A stretch of DNA of 64,000 nt, from positions 42,033 through 106,032 of the forward strand of contig JANXTA010000114.1 of the NCBI GenBank assembly GCA_025356395.1, written 5' to 3'. Positions 40,771-51,717 of this stretch are shown here, piece after piece. The position numbers and the translations under genes were made by a program. The stretch's first letter is position 1, and each line of letters starts with the position of its first letter. This stretch comes from Betaproteobacteria bacterium (GTDB taxonomy: Bacteria > Pseudomonadota > Gammaproteobacteria > Burkholderiales > Burkholderiaceae_D). A model generated the notes under the pieces. The model saw only the letters and a program-made list of their open reading frames with translations. It made no database searches and had not been told where the DNA came from.

Positions 40771-41320
40771 ATGACCGGGGCGACCCACTACACCAGGGCA
40801 GCCATCGTGCTGCACTGGTTGATGACGGTGCTGATCGTCAGCGCGCTGTCGCTCGGCTACTACATGTCGGATCTTCCATTGTCTCCTTCGCGCATCCGGC
40901 TCTTCAGTTATCACAAGTGGCTCGGCATCACGATCCTTGGTCTGGCTGCCGCGCGGTTGCTGTAGCGTCTCTCGCATCGCCCACCGGCCCTGCCCGGCTA
41001 CGTGCCGGCGTGGCAGCAGCGGGCCGCGCATGCCGGCCACTTCCTGCTCTATGTCCTTTTCTTCGCGGTGCCCCTGGCCGGTTGGGCCTACAGCTCTGCC
41101 GCGGGCTTCCCGATCGTGTACTTCGGCGTGCTGCCGTTGCCCGACTGGGTCGCGCCGGCCAAGGACCTCGCGAAGCAGCTCGAGACGTTGCACGCGGTGC
41201 TCGCGTACAGCCTCGCGGCGGTCGTCGCGGTCCATGTCGCCGCGGCCATCAAGTACGGCCTCGACGAACCGGTCGACTACCTGCATCGCATGCTGTCGTC
41301 GAAGCCCTTATCGACCCACC
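40771..41320 (+). pseudogene. cytochrome b561 family protein interrupted by in-frame TAG (40963-40965); 3' end approximate
   Basis: THYTRAAIVLHWLMTVLIVSALSLGYYM...YHKWLGITILGLAAARLL*RLSHRPPALPGYVPAWQQRAAHAGHFLLYVLFFAVPLAGWAYSSAAG...EPVDYLHRML in one continuous frame apart from the stop. Confidence 0.85.
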
Positions 41321-41341
41321 GCAGTCTCCTGAGAAACCTGC

Positions 41342-41905
41342 ATGTGCCTGACTCGTCTTTTCCTCGAAGCACTCGTCGTGACGGCACCGCTGGTCGCATG
41401 GTCCGCACAGAAGATCGTCCCCGCAAAAAGCGAGGTTGGCTTCGTCAGCAAGCAGATGGGCAGCCCCGTGCAGGGGAAGTTCGAACGCTTCGACGGGCAG
41501 ATCAGCGTCGATCCGGCGAAGCCTGAAAGCGGCAAGGTGGTCTTCACGATCGATCTGGGCAGCATCGTCATCGGCACGCCCGAGACGCTCGTCGAACTGC
41601 GGAAGCCCGAGTGGTTCGACTCCGGCAAGTATCCGTCGGCGACTTTCCAGTCGACCTCGATCAAGTCGCTCGGTGCCGGCAAGGTCGACATCGTCGGCAA
41701 GCTGACCATCAAGGGCATCAGCAGCGAGATTCATGTCCCGATGACACTCGCTCAGACCGGCGACACGCTCGTGGCGAACGGCGAATTCACCATCAAGCGG
41801 CTCGACTTCAAGATCGGCGCGGGCGACTGGGGCGATACCAGCCTCGTCGCCAACGAGGTCCTGGTCAGGCCGCGTCTCACGGTCCAGGGCACGGCGACGA
41901 CATGA
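41342..41905 (+). CDS. YceI family protein (1)
   Basis: KSEVGFVSKQMGSPVQGKFERFDGQISVDPAKPESGKVVFTIDLGSI...KSLGAGKVDIVGKLTIKGISSEIHVPM. Confidence 0.9.
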   Translation: MCLTRLFLEALVVTAPLVAWSAQKIVPAKSEVGFVSKQMGSPVQGKFERFDGQISVDPAKPESGKVVFTIDLGSIVIGTPETLVELRKPEWFDSGKYPSATFQSTSIKSLGAGKVDIVGKLTIKGISSEIHVPMTLAQTGDTLVANGEFTIKRLDFKIGAGDWGDTSLVANEVLVRPRLTVQGTATT

Positions 41906-41967
41906 CCTCCCGGACCTGCAGTAGTTCACGGACCGACCTGGTCCTCATTCGAAAAGAAGGAATACCC

Positions 41968-42543
41968 ATGAACAAGATGCTCTCCTTCATCCTGGGTGCC
42001 ACGCTGCTCGCTGCCACCGCGCTGGCCGTCGCGGAACCGGTCAGCTACACGATCGACCCGACGCATACCGACTTCTTCGCCGAGTCGCGTCACTTCGGCA
42101 CGTCGACCACGCGTTCGCGCTTCGCGGGCAAGAGCGGCACGATCATGATCGACACGCCCGCCAAGACCGGCAAGGCCAGCATCACGATCGACATCGCGTC
42201 GGTGACGACCGGCGTGACGAAGCTCGACGATCACCTGAAGTGCATCTCGTTCTTCGACGCCTCCGGATATCCGGAGGCGACCTTCGTGTCGACCGCCTTC
42301 ACGTTCGAGGGCGACAAGGTCACGCAGATCAGCGGCGACCTGACGATGAAGGGCAAGACCAATCCGGTCGTGCTCAAGGCCAGCAACTACAACTGCTACA
42401 TCAGCCCGAGTTTCAAGAAACAGGTGTGCGGCGGCGACTTCGAAGCCACGATCCAGCGCAGCCTGCGGGACGTGAAGTACGCGATCCCGCTGGTGTCGGA
42501 CGACACGAAGCTGGCGATCCAAATCGAAGCGATCAAGGACTGA
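41968..42543 (+). CDS. YceI family protein (2)
   Basis: Signal peptide; YTIDPTHTDFFAESRHFGTSTTRSRFAGKSGTI...QISGDLTMKGKTNPVVLKA. Confidence 0.93.
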   Translation: MNKMLSFILGATLLAATALAVAEPVSYTIDPTHTDFFAESRHFGTSTTRSRFAGKSGTIMIDTPAKTGKASITIDIASVTTGVTKLDDHLKCISFFDASGYPEATFVSTAFTFEGDKVTQISGDLTMKGKTNPVVLKASNYNCYISPSFKKQVCGGDFEATIQRSLRDVKYAIPLVSDDTKLAIQIEAIKD

Positions 42544-42561
42544 GATCGTCTCGAACAGGAA

Positions 42562-42585
42562 GCCCGACCTCGGTCGGGTTTTTTT
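42562..42585 (+). terminator. intrinsic terminator downstream of YceI(2)
   Basis: cccgac-ctcg-gtcggg hairpin followed by T7. Confidence 0.88.
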
Positions 42586-42598
42586 GCCGCGAGAAACG

Positions 42599-43495
42599 TC
42601 AGGCGCCGAGCGCGACGCGCGCCGCCGCGAGATCCCAGGCGGCGCATCCCACGCTCTTGAACAGGAGGGGTCGTCCTGCTGAAGGGGTTGGAAAGCGGAT
42701 CAGATCGGCCAGTGACTTCACGCTGCCCCAGTCCACGCCGGCCTGCAGCAGATCGCCCGCTTCGTGAGGAGCACCGCGCGGGTCGTCGACGTAGACCTCG
42801 CTGGAAAGCACCGTCGCCGCGCCGATCTCGGCCGCATCGGGCTGGAAGACGCCGACCGCGATCAGCAGACGATCGCAGCTCGCGGCATCGACATACACCG
42901 GCAAGCGACTCGTGGTGCAGGTCACGACGATCGAGCACGCTTGATCGAGGCCTGCGGGCGCGAGGTCGAGCGGCCATCCGACGCCCTCGTTGCAAAAACG
43001 TTGCGCCGATTCAACGGACCTGCCGCGTACCCGCACGCGGGCGCCAGGATGGAGGGTGGCGATGGCCTCGAGATGATGCCGAGCCTGCGTACCGGTGCCG
43101 ATCAGCAGGAATCCCTCACGCGCGTCAGGGCGCAGCAGCTCGACCGCCAGCATCGACACGGCAGCCGTACGCCGTCCGGTGACCGTCGGACCATCGAGTT
43201 CCATCAGTGCGCGGCCCGTCCGCGGATCGAACACCGTGACCGTGCCCTGGATGGTGGGCCGCCCTTGCTCGCGATTGCTCGGCGCGACCGTGATCAGTTT
43301 GTGGATCGCGACGTCGGAAGCCACGGCGGGCATGGACATCAGGACCGCGCCGTCCGACATCGGGACGACGCTGCGATCCGGGCACGCGATGCGACCCGCG
43401 TCGACGTCGACGGCCGCCTGCTTCAGGGCATCGACCAGCGCGCGGAAGTCAAGCCGCACCGCGGTTTCGCGCGCAGCGTGACGCGCAGCCGACAT
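42599..43495 (-). CDS. ornithine cyclodeaminase/mu-crystallin family (delta-1-pyrroline-2-carboxylate reductase-like)
   Basis: GTVTVFDPRTGRALMELDGPTVTGRRTAAVSMLAVELL, LIGTGTQARHHLEAI. Confidence 0.88.
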   Translation of the reverse strand: MSAARHAARETAVRLDFRALVDALKQAAVDVDAGRIACPDRSVVPMSDGAVLMSMPAVASDVAIHKLITVAPSNREQGRPTIQGTVTVFDPRTGRALMELDGPTVTGRRTAAVSMLAVELLRPDAREGFLLIGTGTQARHHLEAIATLHPGARVRVRGRSVESAQRFCNEGVGWPLDLAPAGLDQACSIVVTCTTSRLPVYVDAASCDRLLIAVGVFQPDAAEIGAATVLSSEVYVDDPRGAPHEAGDLLQAGVDWGSVKSLADLIRFPTPSAGRPLLFKSVGCAAWDLAAARVALGA

Positions 43496-43511
43496 GGGTC
43501 GGCGCAACGGC

Positions 43512-43733
43512 TCAGTCGAGCCGGTACGCACGGCGTATCGCTTCGCCGGCGCCTGAATCGTCCTCGAGGTCGGAACGCTCTGCAAGGCCGGCGCAGCGCG
43601 ACGCGGTATGCGTCGTCGCGGCCTGCCAGATCTGCAGGGCATCTCCCTTGTCCTCGATGAACATCCAGAATTTTTCGGTCCACGCCTCGAACGCGGCTTG
43701 GTCTTCTTGATTGAGTGGAATGGGCGGTTTCAT
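43512..43733 (-). CDS. small hypothetical protein (73 aa)
   Basis: Balanced composition unlike shadow frames; fits intergenic space. Confidence 0.5.
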   Translation of the reverse strand: MKPPIPLNQEDQAAFEAWTEKFWMFIEDKGDALQIWQAATTHTASRCAGLAERSDLEDDSGAGEAIRRAYRLD

Positions 43734-43816
43734 GCCCGTAGTTTCTCATGCAGGATGCGCGATGTGCGACGGCCGGGGCCCCGGATCGCCGCATCACCCC
43801 AGGAGCCACGCCGAAC

Positions 43817-45181
43817 ATGATCCGCTTCAATGCCTTCGCGATGAACACCGTCGGTCACCAGTCACCCGGCCTGTGGACGCATCCGCGCGATCGTTCGAGC
43901 GAGTACACCGATCTCGCCTTCTGGACCGACCTCGCGCAGCTGCTCGAACGCGGCTGCTTCGACGGCCTGTTCATCGCAGACGTGATGGGCGTGTACGACG
44001 TCTATGCCGGCACGCCCGACGCAGCGATCCATCACGCGGTGCAGGTGCCAGTCAACGACCCGCTGCTGATCGTGCCGGCGATGGCCGCCGCGACGAAGCA
44101 CTTGGGCTTCGGGATCACGTTCTCGCTGACCTACGAGCATCCGTATCCGTTCGCGCGCCGCTTGTCGACCCTCGACCACCTCACGAAAGGACGGGTCGGC
44201 TGGAACATCGTGACCGGCTATCTCGACAGCGCCGCACGCAACCTCGGGCTGGCGAAGCAGCTCGCCCACGACGCGCGCTACGACCTCGCCGACGAATATC
44301 TCGACGTGGTCTACAAGCTCTGGGAGCACAGCTGGGAAGACGACGCCGTCGTCCGCGACAAGGCTACCGGTGTCTACGCCGACCCGACGAAGGTGCACAG
44401 CATCGGTCACGAAGGCACGCACTTCCGCGTGCCGGGCATACACCTCTGCGAACCCTCGCCGCAACGGACACCGGTGCTTTATCAGGCGGGCGCGTCGGCA
44501 CGCGGGCTGGAGTTCGCCGGACGTCATGCCGAGTGCGTGTTCATCGCGGCGCCGACCCATGCCGTCCTCAAGCGCGCGGTCGACGGCATCAGGGGCGCCG
44601 TCATGCAGCAGGGACGACGCGCGGACGACGTGCTGATCTACGCGCAGGCGCTGATCATCACCGGCGCCACCAACGAGGAGGCGCAGGCCAAGTTCGAGGA
44701 CTATCGATCGCACGTCGACATCGAAGGGGCGCTCGCGCTGCTGTCGGGATGGACCGGCGTGGACTTCTCGCAATACGACCCGGACGCGGTCATCGAATAT
44801 CTGGAGAACGACGCGGGACGCACCGCCCTCGCATCGTTCTCGAGCGCCGACCCGAGCCGCCAGTGGACCGTGCGCGAAGCCGCGCAGTTCGTCGGGCTCG
44901 GCGGCCGCAGCCCCGTGCTGATCGGTACCGGTGCCGAGGTCGCCGATGCGCTGGAACAGTGGCAGGCCTCGACCGGCATCGACGGCTTCAACCTGACCTT
45001 CGCCGTCGCGCACGAGACCTTCAGCGACATCGTCGAGTTCGTCGTGCCCGAATTGCAGCGACGCGGTGTGTACCAGAGCTGCTACGAGGAAGGTCCGCTG
45101 CGGCAGAAGCTGTTCGGTCGCGGGCCGCATCTGCCAACGACGCACGTCGGCAAGCGCGACGAAATCAGGCTTCCGCGCTAG
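43817..45181 (+). CDS. LLM-class flavin-dependent monooxygenase (NtaA/SnaA/DszA-type)
   Basis: MIRFNAFAMNTVGHQSPGLWTHPRD, LSTLDHLTKGRVGWNIVTGYLDSAARNLG, VLYQAGASARGLEFAGRHAECVF. Confidence 0.93.
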   Translation: MIRFNAFAMNTVGHQSPGLWTHPRDRSSEYTDLAFWTDLAQLLERGCFDGLFIADVMGVYDVYAGTPDAAIHHAVQVPVNDPLLIVPAMAAATKHLGFGITFSLTYEHPYPFARRLSTLDHLTKGRVGWNIVTGYLDSAARNLGLAKQLAHDARYDLADEYLDVVYKLWEHSWEDDAVVRDKATGVYADPTKVHSIGHEGTHFRVPGIHLCEPSPQRTPVLYQAGASARGLEFAGRHAECVFIAAPTHAVLKRAVDGIRGAVMQQGRRADDVLIYAQALIITGATNEEAQAKFEDYRSHVDIEGALALLSGWTGVDFSQYDPDAVIEYLENDAGRTALASFSSADPSRQWTVREAAQFVGLGGRSPVLIGTGAEVADALEQWQASTGIDGFNLTFAVAHETFSDIVEFVVPELQRRGVYQSCYEEGPLRQKLFGRGPHLPTTHVGKRDEIRLPR

Positions 45182-46815
45182 ACCGCGATCTCGGTCTCCA
45201 GCATCACGCTGCGGTTGCATCGGTCCGACTTCGCACGATAGAGCGCGCGGTCGGCTCGCCTGAGCGCCGAGAAGCCATCCTCCGCGATGCACAGCCTGGA
45301 CACGCCGCAGCTGATGGTGATGCGGCCGACCGCCGGGAATATCGTCCCGGCAACATGCGCCACCAGCTGATCGGCGACCTGGTGGGCGCAGCGCAAGTCG
45401 GTATCGACCAAAAGCACGGTGAACTCCTCGCCGCCGAGCCGACCAACGATGTTGGTCTCGCGAAACCAGATCTTCATCGCGCTCGCGAGGATCTTCAGCA
45501 CGACATCGCCGACGTGGTGACCGTGCTGGTCGTTCACCTTCTTAAAGTGGTCGATGTCGATCGCGATCACCGACAACGGCGATCCGCGTCGCTTCGCGTT
45601 CGTCACCGCCGTCTCCATCTGCCCGTCGAAGCCGCGACGGTTGAGCACCTTGGTCAACGGATCGAATCGTGCGAGCGCCGTGTGTTCGCGGACCCGCGTC
45701 TCGAAATTCTCGGTCATGTCGTGAAGCGCACTCGACAGACCCTTGAGGTCAACGTTTCCGGCGTATTACGGAATGATGACTCCGACCTTGCCGCTGAGGA
45801 CGTCCTGGGCGGCGCGCTGGATGGCGGACAGCGGCTTGCTGATCGATCCCGCGACGATCCACGCGAGTCCCATCGCGAACAGTGCGGCCACAACACCGAG
45901 AAGGGCGACCTGCAGGATCGCCGCGTTGACCGGTGCGTAGGCCAGGTCCTTCGGCGCCCGGGCGACGGCCAGCCAGCCCAGATCCGCAGTCTCGTGCCGC
46001 GGTTTGAGCTGCGCCACCGAGCTCAGGTCCTCATGGCCGTGGGGTCATCGGAGCACCGACGCGGCCTGTCCCGCCAGCGTCGTGATCGCCGCGAACGCAT
46101 CGCCCAGACCGACCTCGCGACCGTCGAGTCCCTGCGGCGTGTAGATCACGGTCCCTGCGCGATCGAAGATGAAGAGATCCATCGCCAGGCTCTGCGCGTT
46201 ATCGGGCAATTGCGACTCGATCATCGTCTTCACCCATTCCCAGCCGCCATGAAGCGCCAGGACGCCACGGACCTCTCCGTCGATGCGGATCGGAGCGGCG
46301 AAGTCCACGAAGCGGCGCGGCTCCCCGTCGCTGCTTTGCGGCAGCAGCTTCGCGAGCAGCAGGGCTTGGTGCACATCTCCAACATGCAATCCACGCAGTC
46401 CAGCGGTGAACCAGGGCCTGGCGGTGACGTCGGACCCGAGCAGCAGATCCCCGGTCGATGCCCTGACGACGCCGCGGAGATCCGCCACGCCCATCCAGGC
46501 CAGATTCGGATCGACCATCTGCTGCTGTTGCAACGCAGTCTTCACGTCAACGCTGTCGAGTCCGCATTGCCAAAGTGGCGCCGAATCGGCGAGTCGTTGC
46601 ACGATCACCAGGCGCCGCTGCAGCCCGACCGCCAGGATGCGCTGGGCATTGTTGGCGACGACCTGGAGGGTGTTGCCGGCGTTGTTCTCGATCGTCGTGG
46701 CCTGCGGCCTAACGAGCAGGATCGACATCGTGGCGATGAAAGCCAGCACGACGGGCCCGAACGTCATGGCGATCTACATCCGGAAGCTCAGGAGTCGAAG
46801 GCGGACGGGAGACAT
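45178..46815 (-). pseudogene. membrane diguanylate cyclase (extracytoplasmic sensor-HAMP-GGDEF) with in-frame TAG (46774-46776), TGA (46045-46047) and TAA (45766-45768)
   Basis: Three successive ORFs in the same minus frame: sensor (46045-46767), HAMP/TM (45766-46017), GGDEF with GRLGGEEF (45178-45717); residues immediately around the stops continue family-like sequence. Confidence 0.85.
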
Positions 46816-47029
46816 GGGGGCGTCGATGGTACTGGCGTGGTTGCTGCCTTAATGCGGTGGGAAATGGTCCGGGCGACGACGTGATCGGTCCTGCAGGCGA
46901 CGCTCGCATCGAGCCTTCTCGCCTACCGGCAGCCGTGGCGAAGACTTGATAGGCAACTTGTCTGAATCGCTTCCGGACGACGTCAGGTTTTAACGGGTAC
47001 CCGCTGCGCGGACCGGCGCACGCCAGCGC

Positions 47030-50000
47030 TCAACCGACGTGGCGTCGCGCGTTCCGGAACAGACGCATCCACGGGCTGGCATCGGTCCAGTCGTCCGGAT
47101 GCCACGACATCTGCACCGCCCTGAACACCCGCTCCGGATGGGGCATCAGCGCCGTGAATCGACCATCGGCAGTCGTCACGCCTGCGAGACCGTCTGCGCT
47201 GCCGTTGGGGTTGAGCGGATAGGACTCGGTGGGCCGACCGGCGTGGTCGACGAAGCGCCAAGGCACCAATACGCGGCCGGCATCACCCTGTCGGCCGAAG
47301 TCCGCGCGCCCCTCGCCGTGCGCCACGGCGACCGGCGCGATCGTGCCGTCCATGCCCGCGAAGAACAGCGACGGCGACGGCCCGACCTCGACGCTCGCGA
47401 GCCGTGCCTCGTAGCGCGAGCGGTTGTCCGTGAAGCGCGGCCAGGCGTCGGCGCCGGGGATCATGGGCGCCAGCGACGCCATCACCTGGCAGCCGTTGCA
47501 GACGCCGAGTGCGAAGCTGTCGCCGCGCGCGAAGAAGGCCGCGAACAGATCGGCCAGTCGCGCATCGAAGCGGATCGCCTTGGCCCAGCCCTCGCCGGCA
47601 CCGAGCACGTCGCCATACGAGAAGCCACCGCAGGCGACGAAGCCCGCGAAGCCGGCCAGCGTGTGACGGCCTTCGGCCAGGTCGCTCATGTGGACGTCGA
47701 CGCTGTCGAAGCCGGCCTTCGCGAACGCGTAGGCCATCTCGCTCTGGCTGTTGACGCCCTGCTCGCGCAGGATCGCGACGCGCGGGCGCACGCCCGTGGC
47801 GATGAAGGGCGCCGCGACGTCGTCGTCGAGATCGAAGGGCACGCGGGTCGGCATGCCGGGATCGTCCGCCACGATCGCCTGGTATTCGGCATCCGCCGAG
47901 GCCGGTTCGTCGCGCAGCCGCGAGATGCGCCAGCTCGTGTCGCTCCACGCCTGCTGCAGTTCGGCGCGCGTCTTCGTGTAGACGCACTTCGCGTCGCGGT
48001 AGATCTCGATCACGCCGCGGTCGTTGCACTGGCCGATCGTATTGCTGACCGCGCCGAGTCCGTGCGCCCGCAGGATATCCATCACCGGCGTGCGGTCGGC
48101 GGTGCGGATCTGCAGGACCGCTCCCAGCTCCTCGGCGAACAGGGCCTTGAGCGTCGCGGTCTCGCGCCGCGCGGCGACCTGCGTCGCCCAGTTCTTCGCG
48201 TCGCCGTAGTCGTCGGCGCCGTCGCCTTCGAGCGTCAGGAGGTCGACGTTGATCGACACACCGGTACGGCCCGCGAACGCCATCTCGCACAGCGTCGTGA
48301 ACAGGCCACCGTCGGATCGATCGTGATACGCCAGCACCAGCGAGGCCTCGCGCAACGTGACCATCGCCGCGAAGAAGGCCTTGAGGCGTGCGGGATCGTC
48401 GAGGTCGGGCACGGTGTCACCGACCTGCCCCGTCACCTGCGCGAGGATCGACGCGCCGAGCCGATTGCGGCCCGCGCCGAGATCGACCAACAACAGCGAC
48501 GTGGCGTCGAGGTCCGGGTGTGTCGCCCGCGTCTTCAATTGCGGCGTCCACGACGGACGCACATCGCGAACGGCTGCGAAGGCCGAAACGATCAGCGAGA
48601 CGGGCGCGATCACGTCGTTCACGACTTCGGCATCGCGCCAGGTCGTCCGCATCGACAACGAGTCCTTGCCGACCGGAATGCCGATGCCCAAAGCGGGACA
48701 GAGCTCCATGCCGACCGCACGCACGGTGTCGTACAACGCGGCGTCCTGGCCCGCGTTGCCGGCCGGCCCCTCGCCGCACGCGGCCATCCAGTTCGCCGAC
48801 AGCTTGATGTCCTCGATGCGTTCGACCGGCGCGGCGAGCAGGTTCGTGATCGCCTCGCCGACGGCCATCCGTCCGGAAGCGGCAGCGTCGATCGTCGCGA
48901 GCGGCGTGCGTTCGCCCATCGCCATCGCCTCGCCGGCGAAGCCGACGAAGTCCATCAGCGTGACCGCGCAGTCGGCCACCGGCACCTGCCACGGACCGAC
49001 CATCTGGTCGCGCGACGTCAGGCCACCCACGGTGCGATCGCCGATCGTGACGAGGAAGCTCTTGTCGCCCACGGTCGGATGCATCAGCACCTCGCGCGCG
49101 ACGATCTCGAGATCGAGGTCCGTGAGGTCGATCGCTGCCTGCACGATCGATGCACGTCGTGCGTCGCGATGCATCTTCGGCGGCTTGCCGAACAGCACGT
49201 CCATCGGCAGGTCGATCGGCGCGGTCGCCGTGTCGGCCGACGAAAGCTTCAGGTCGCGCGCGTCGCTCGCCACGCCGACCACCGAGAAGGGACAGCGCTC
49301 GCGCGCGCACAGGGCCGCGAAAGCCTCGAGACTTTCGGACAGGATCGCGAGCACGTAGCGCTCCTGCGACTCGTTGCTCCAGATCTCGCGCGGCGACAAG
49401 CCGCTCGCATCCAGTGGCACGGCGTCGAGCTCGAAGCGCGCACCGCGATGCGCGCCTTCGACGAGTTCGGGAAATGCGTTGGACAGGCCACCCGCCCCCA
49501 CGTCGTGGATCGACAGGATCGGGTTCGCGTCCATCCCTTCTACGTCGGTCATCTGCCAGCAGCGATCGATGACCTCCTGGGCGCGACGCTGCATCTCGGG
49601 GTTGCCGCGCTGCACCGAATCGAAGTCCAGCGCTGCCGTGTTCGCGCCGGTCGCCATCGAACTCGCGGCGCCGCCGCCGATGCCGATGCGCAGGCCCGGG
49701 CCACCGATCTGGATCAGCAGCGCGCCGTCGGGCAGCCCGGTCTTGGCAGAATGCATCGCACGGATGTTGCCGATGCCGCCCGCGATCATGATCGGCTTGT
49801 GATAGCCGTACTTGACCTCGCCGACCTGCTGCTCGTACACGCGGAAGTAACCGCCGAGGTTGGGGCGGCCGAACTCGTTGTTGAACGCGGCCGCGCCGAG
49901 CGGCGCGTCGATCATGATCTGCAGCGGCGAGGCGATGCGCTCGGGCCGACCCACCGAATGTTCCCAGCCGCGCGTCGCGTCCGGCAGCATCAGGTTGGAG

Positions 50001-51055
50001 ACCGAGAAGCCCGCGAGGCCTGCTTTCGGTTTCGCGCCACGACCCGTGGCGCCTTCGTCGCGGATCTCGCCACCCGCACCGGTCGACGCGCCGGGGAACG
50101 GCGCGATCGCGGTCGGATGGTTGTGGGTCTCGACCTTCATCACGACATGGACCGGTTCGAGCCGCGCGCGATAAATGCCGACGGAATCGGGGAACCAGCG
50201 CTCGGCGAATGCGCCTTCCATGATCGCCGCGTTGTCGGAGTACGCGACGATCGTGCCGCCGGGCGACATGGCCTCGGTGTTGCGGATCATGGCGAACAAC
50301 GAGCGATCCTGCGCCTCGCCATCGATGGTCCACGACGCGTTGAAGATCTTGTGCCGGCAGTGCTCGCTATTCGCCTGCGCGAACATCATCAGCTCCACGT
50401 CGGTCGGGTCGCGGCCCAGGCGCGTGAAGGCGTCGAACAGGTAGTCGATCTCGTCGGCCGACAGCGCGAGTCCCCAAGCCGCGTTCGCTTCGTCCAACGC
50501 CGTGCGGCCGCGGACGCCCACGTCCACGACCTGCATCGGCTCGGCCGTGACGCTGTCGAAGACGCGGGCCGGCTCGAAGTCGGCGTCGACCACGGTCTCG
50601 GTCATGCGGTCGTGCAACGCCGCGGCGATGCGCTCGCGATCGGCGATACCGAGCCTGGAGCGGCCGAGCAGGCCGGACTTGAGTTCGACGTCGTAGAAGA
50701 CGCCGCGCTCAATCCGATCGAGCACCGCGAGGCCACAGCGATGGGCGATGTCGGTGGCCTTGCTGGCCCAAGGCGACAGGGTGCCGAGCCGGGGCAGCAC
50801 CACGAAGGTCTCGGCCTTGCTCGATGCCGCGGTCGCGGTTTCGCCGTACGTCAGCAGCGCATCCAGCTTGTCGTGTTCGACCGCGTCGAGCGCGCGCTGG
50901 GCGGCGACGAGATGGACGAAACGGGTAGCCACCGACCGGACCGGAATGCCCTGGTCACGAAGCTGCTGGGCGAGACGTTCGACGCGGAATGTGGAGAGGG
51001 CCCTGCCTCCATCGAGTCGGAGGACATGCGGGCTCGGGCGATGCGGGCGGGTCAT
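47030..51055 (-). CDS. purL: phosphoribosylformylglycinamidine synthase
   Basis: 1341 aa; [70 protein letters not shown]-terminal GATase [44 protein letters not shown]. Confidence 0.97.
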   Translation of the reverse strand: MTRPHRPSPHVLRLDGGRALSTFRVERLAQQLRDQGIPVRSVATRFVHLVAAQRALDAVEHDKLDALLTYGETATAASSKAETFVVLPRLGTLSPWASKATDIAHRCGLAVLDRIERGVFYDVELKSGLLGRSRLGIADRERIAAALHDRMTETVVDADFEPARVFDSVTAEPMQVVDVGVRGRTALDEANAAWGLALSADEIDYLFDAFTRLGRDPTDVELMMFAQANSEHCRHKIFNASWTIDGEAQDRSLFAMIRNTEAMSPGGTIVAYSDNAAIMEGAFAERWFPDSVGIYRARLEPVHVVMKVETHNHPTAIAPFPGASTGAGGEIRDEGATGRGAKPKAGLAGFSVSNLMLPDATRGWEHSVGRPERIASPLQIMIDAPLGAAAFNNEFGRPNLGGYFRVYEQQVGEVKYGYHKPIMIAGGIGNIRAMHSAKTGLPDGALLIQIGGPGLRIGIGGGAASSMATGANTAALDFDSVQRGNPEMQRRAQEVIDRCWQMTDVEGMDANPILSIHDVGAGGLSNAFPELVEGAHRGARFELDAVPLDASGLSPREIWSNESQERYVLAILSESLEAFAALCARERCPFSVVGVASDARDLKLSSADTATAPIDLPMDVLFGKPPKMHRDARRASIVQAAIDLTDLDLEIVAREVLMHPTVGDKSFLVTIGDRTVGGLTSRDQMVGPWQVPVADCAVTLMDFVGFAGEAMAMGERTPLATIDAAASGRMAVGEAITNLLAAPVERIEDIKLSANWMAACGEGPAGNAGQDAALYDTVRAVGMELCPALGIGIPVGKDSLSMRTTWRDAEVVNDVIAPVSLIVSAFAAVRDVRPSWTPQLKTRATHPDLDATSLLLVDLGAGRNRLGASILAQVTGQVGDTVPDLDDPARLKAFFAAMVTLREASLVLAYHDRSDGGLFTTLCEMAFAGRTGVSINVDLLTLEGDGADDYGDAKNWATQVAARRETATLKALFAEELGAVLQIRTADRTPVMDILRAHGLGAVSNTIGQCNDRGVIEIYRDAKCVYTKTRAELQQAWSDTSWRISRLRDEPASADAEYQAIVADDPGMPTRVPFDLDDDVAAPFIATGVRPRVAILREQGVNSQSEMAYAFAKAGFDSVDVHMSDLAEGRHTLAGFAGFVACGGFSYGDVLGAGEGWAKAIRFDARLADLFAAFFARGDSFALGVCNGCQVMASLAPMIPGADAWPRFTDNRSRYEARLASVEVGPSPSLFFAGMDGTIAPVAVAHGEGRADFGRQGDAGRVLVPWRFVDHAGRPTESYPLNPNGSADGLAGVTTADGRFTALMPHPERVFRAVQMSWHPDDWTDASPWMRLFRNARRHVG

Positions 51056-51132
51056 GAGGGCGGACCAGGACGGGCCGGAAATGGAAGGCACGATTATAAA
51101 GGCCTTGCCCGATAGCCAAAATGAGGCGGCGA

Positions 51133-51717
51133 TCAGTCGACGCGCTGACGCAAGCCGACCGCCTGCTGTTCCAGCGGTACCAATGGTCCCGCGATCTGTT
51201 GCCAAACGGCACGAGCCACAGTGCCGCACCGAAAAACCCAGCGCGCTGCCGGCCGGCCAGATCGCCATGCGCAAGCCGTTCGAGCGCCAGATACCGATAG
51301 TTGACGAGCACACCGAATTCGAACGATGTCTCGCGAATCGTCGAAAAAATCAGTTCTCCGGCTTCGCAGCAATATTGGCCAAGGCGCCGGTCGAAGCGGG
51401 CGTTGGTCAATCGCAATTCCGTCCTGAAACGAGACGTCGAAGTGAGTGTGGTGATCGGGTTGTTCGATGCGGACCCGTTCGATGCGGCGAATGTCCTGAA
51501 CGAGTTTTGTTGCGGACGGCGACGCGATGTGTGCCGCGAGGAATGGGGCTCCGCCGTACGGTACGTGGCCGGCGTTGTCGAAATCTCCCGCGATGTCGGG
51601 GCCGTCGGCGGCGAGTGTTGTCGGGTCAAAACCCTTCGGCCGGTCGCTGTGGATGCCGCCAAGCGTCGAGCAGCCGAAAAAAGCCAGCGACATCGCAACT
51701 AGGAGGAGGCGCCTCAT
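51133..51717 (-). CDS. putative lipoprotein; middle portion possibly in another frame (compensated frameshift)
   Basis: Start [21 protein letters not shown] with lipobox; overlaps stop of DUF2145 gene by ATGA; central part reads R/P-rich in the annotated frame but protein-like in frame of ORF 50955-51698. Confidence 0.45.
   Translation of the reverse strand: MRRLLLVAMSLAFFGCSTLGGIHSDRPKGFDPTTLAADGPDIAGDFDNAGHVPYGGAPFLAAHIASPSATKLVQDIRRIERVRIEQPDHHTHFDVSFQDGIAIDQRPLRPAPWPILLRSRRTDFFDDSRDIVRIRCARQLSVSGARTACAWRSGRPAARWVFRCGTVARAVWQQIAGPLVPLEQQAVGLRQRVD

Noticed and set aside
43711-46884. 1057-aa plus-strand ORF spanning the monooxygenase and diguanylate cyclase region
   Set aside because: Out-of-frame over the LLM monooxygenase and antisense to the GGDEF gene; not protein-like
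47039-51115. 1358-aa plus-strand ORF
   Set aside because: Antisense shadow of purL; composition typical of reverse-complement coding frames
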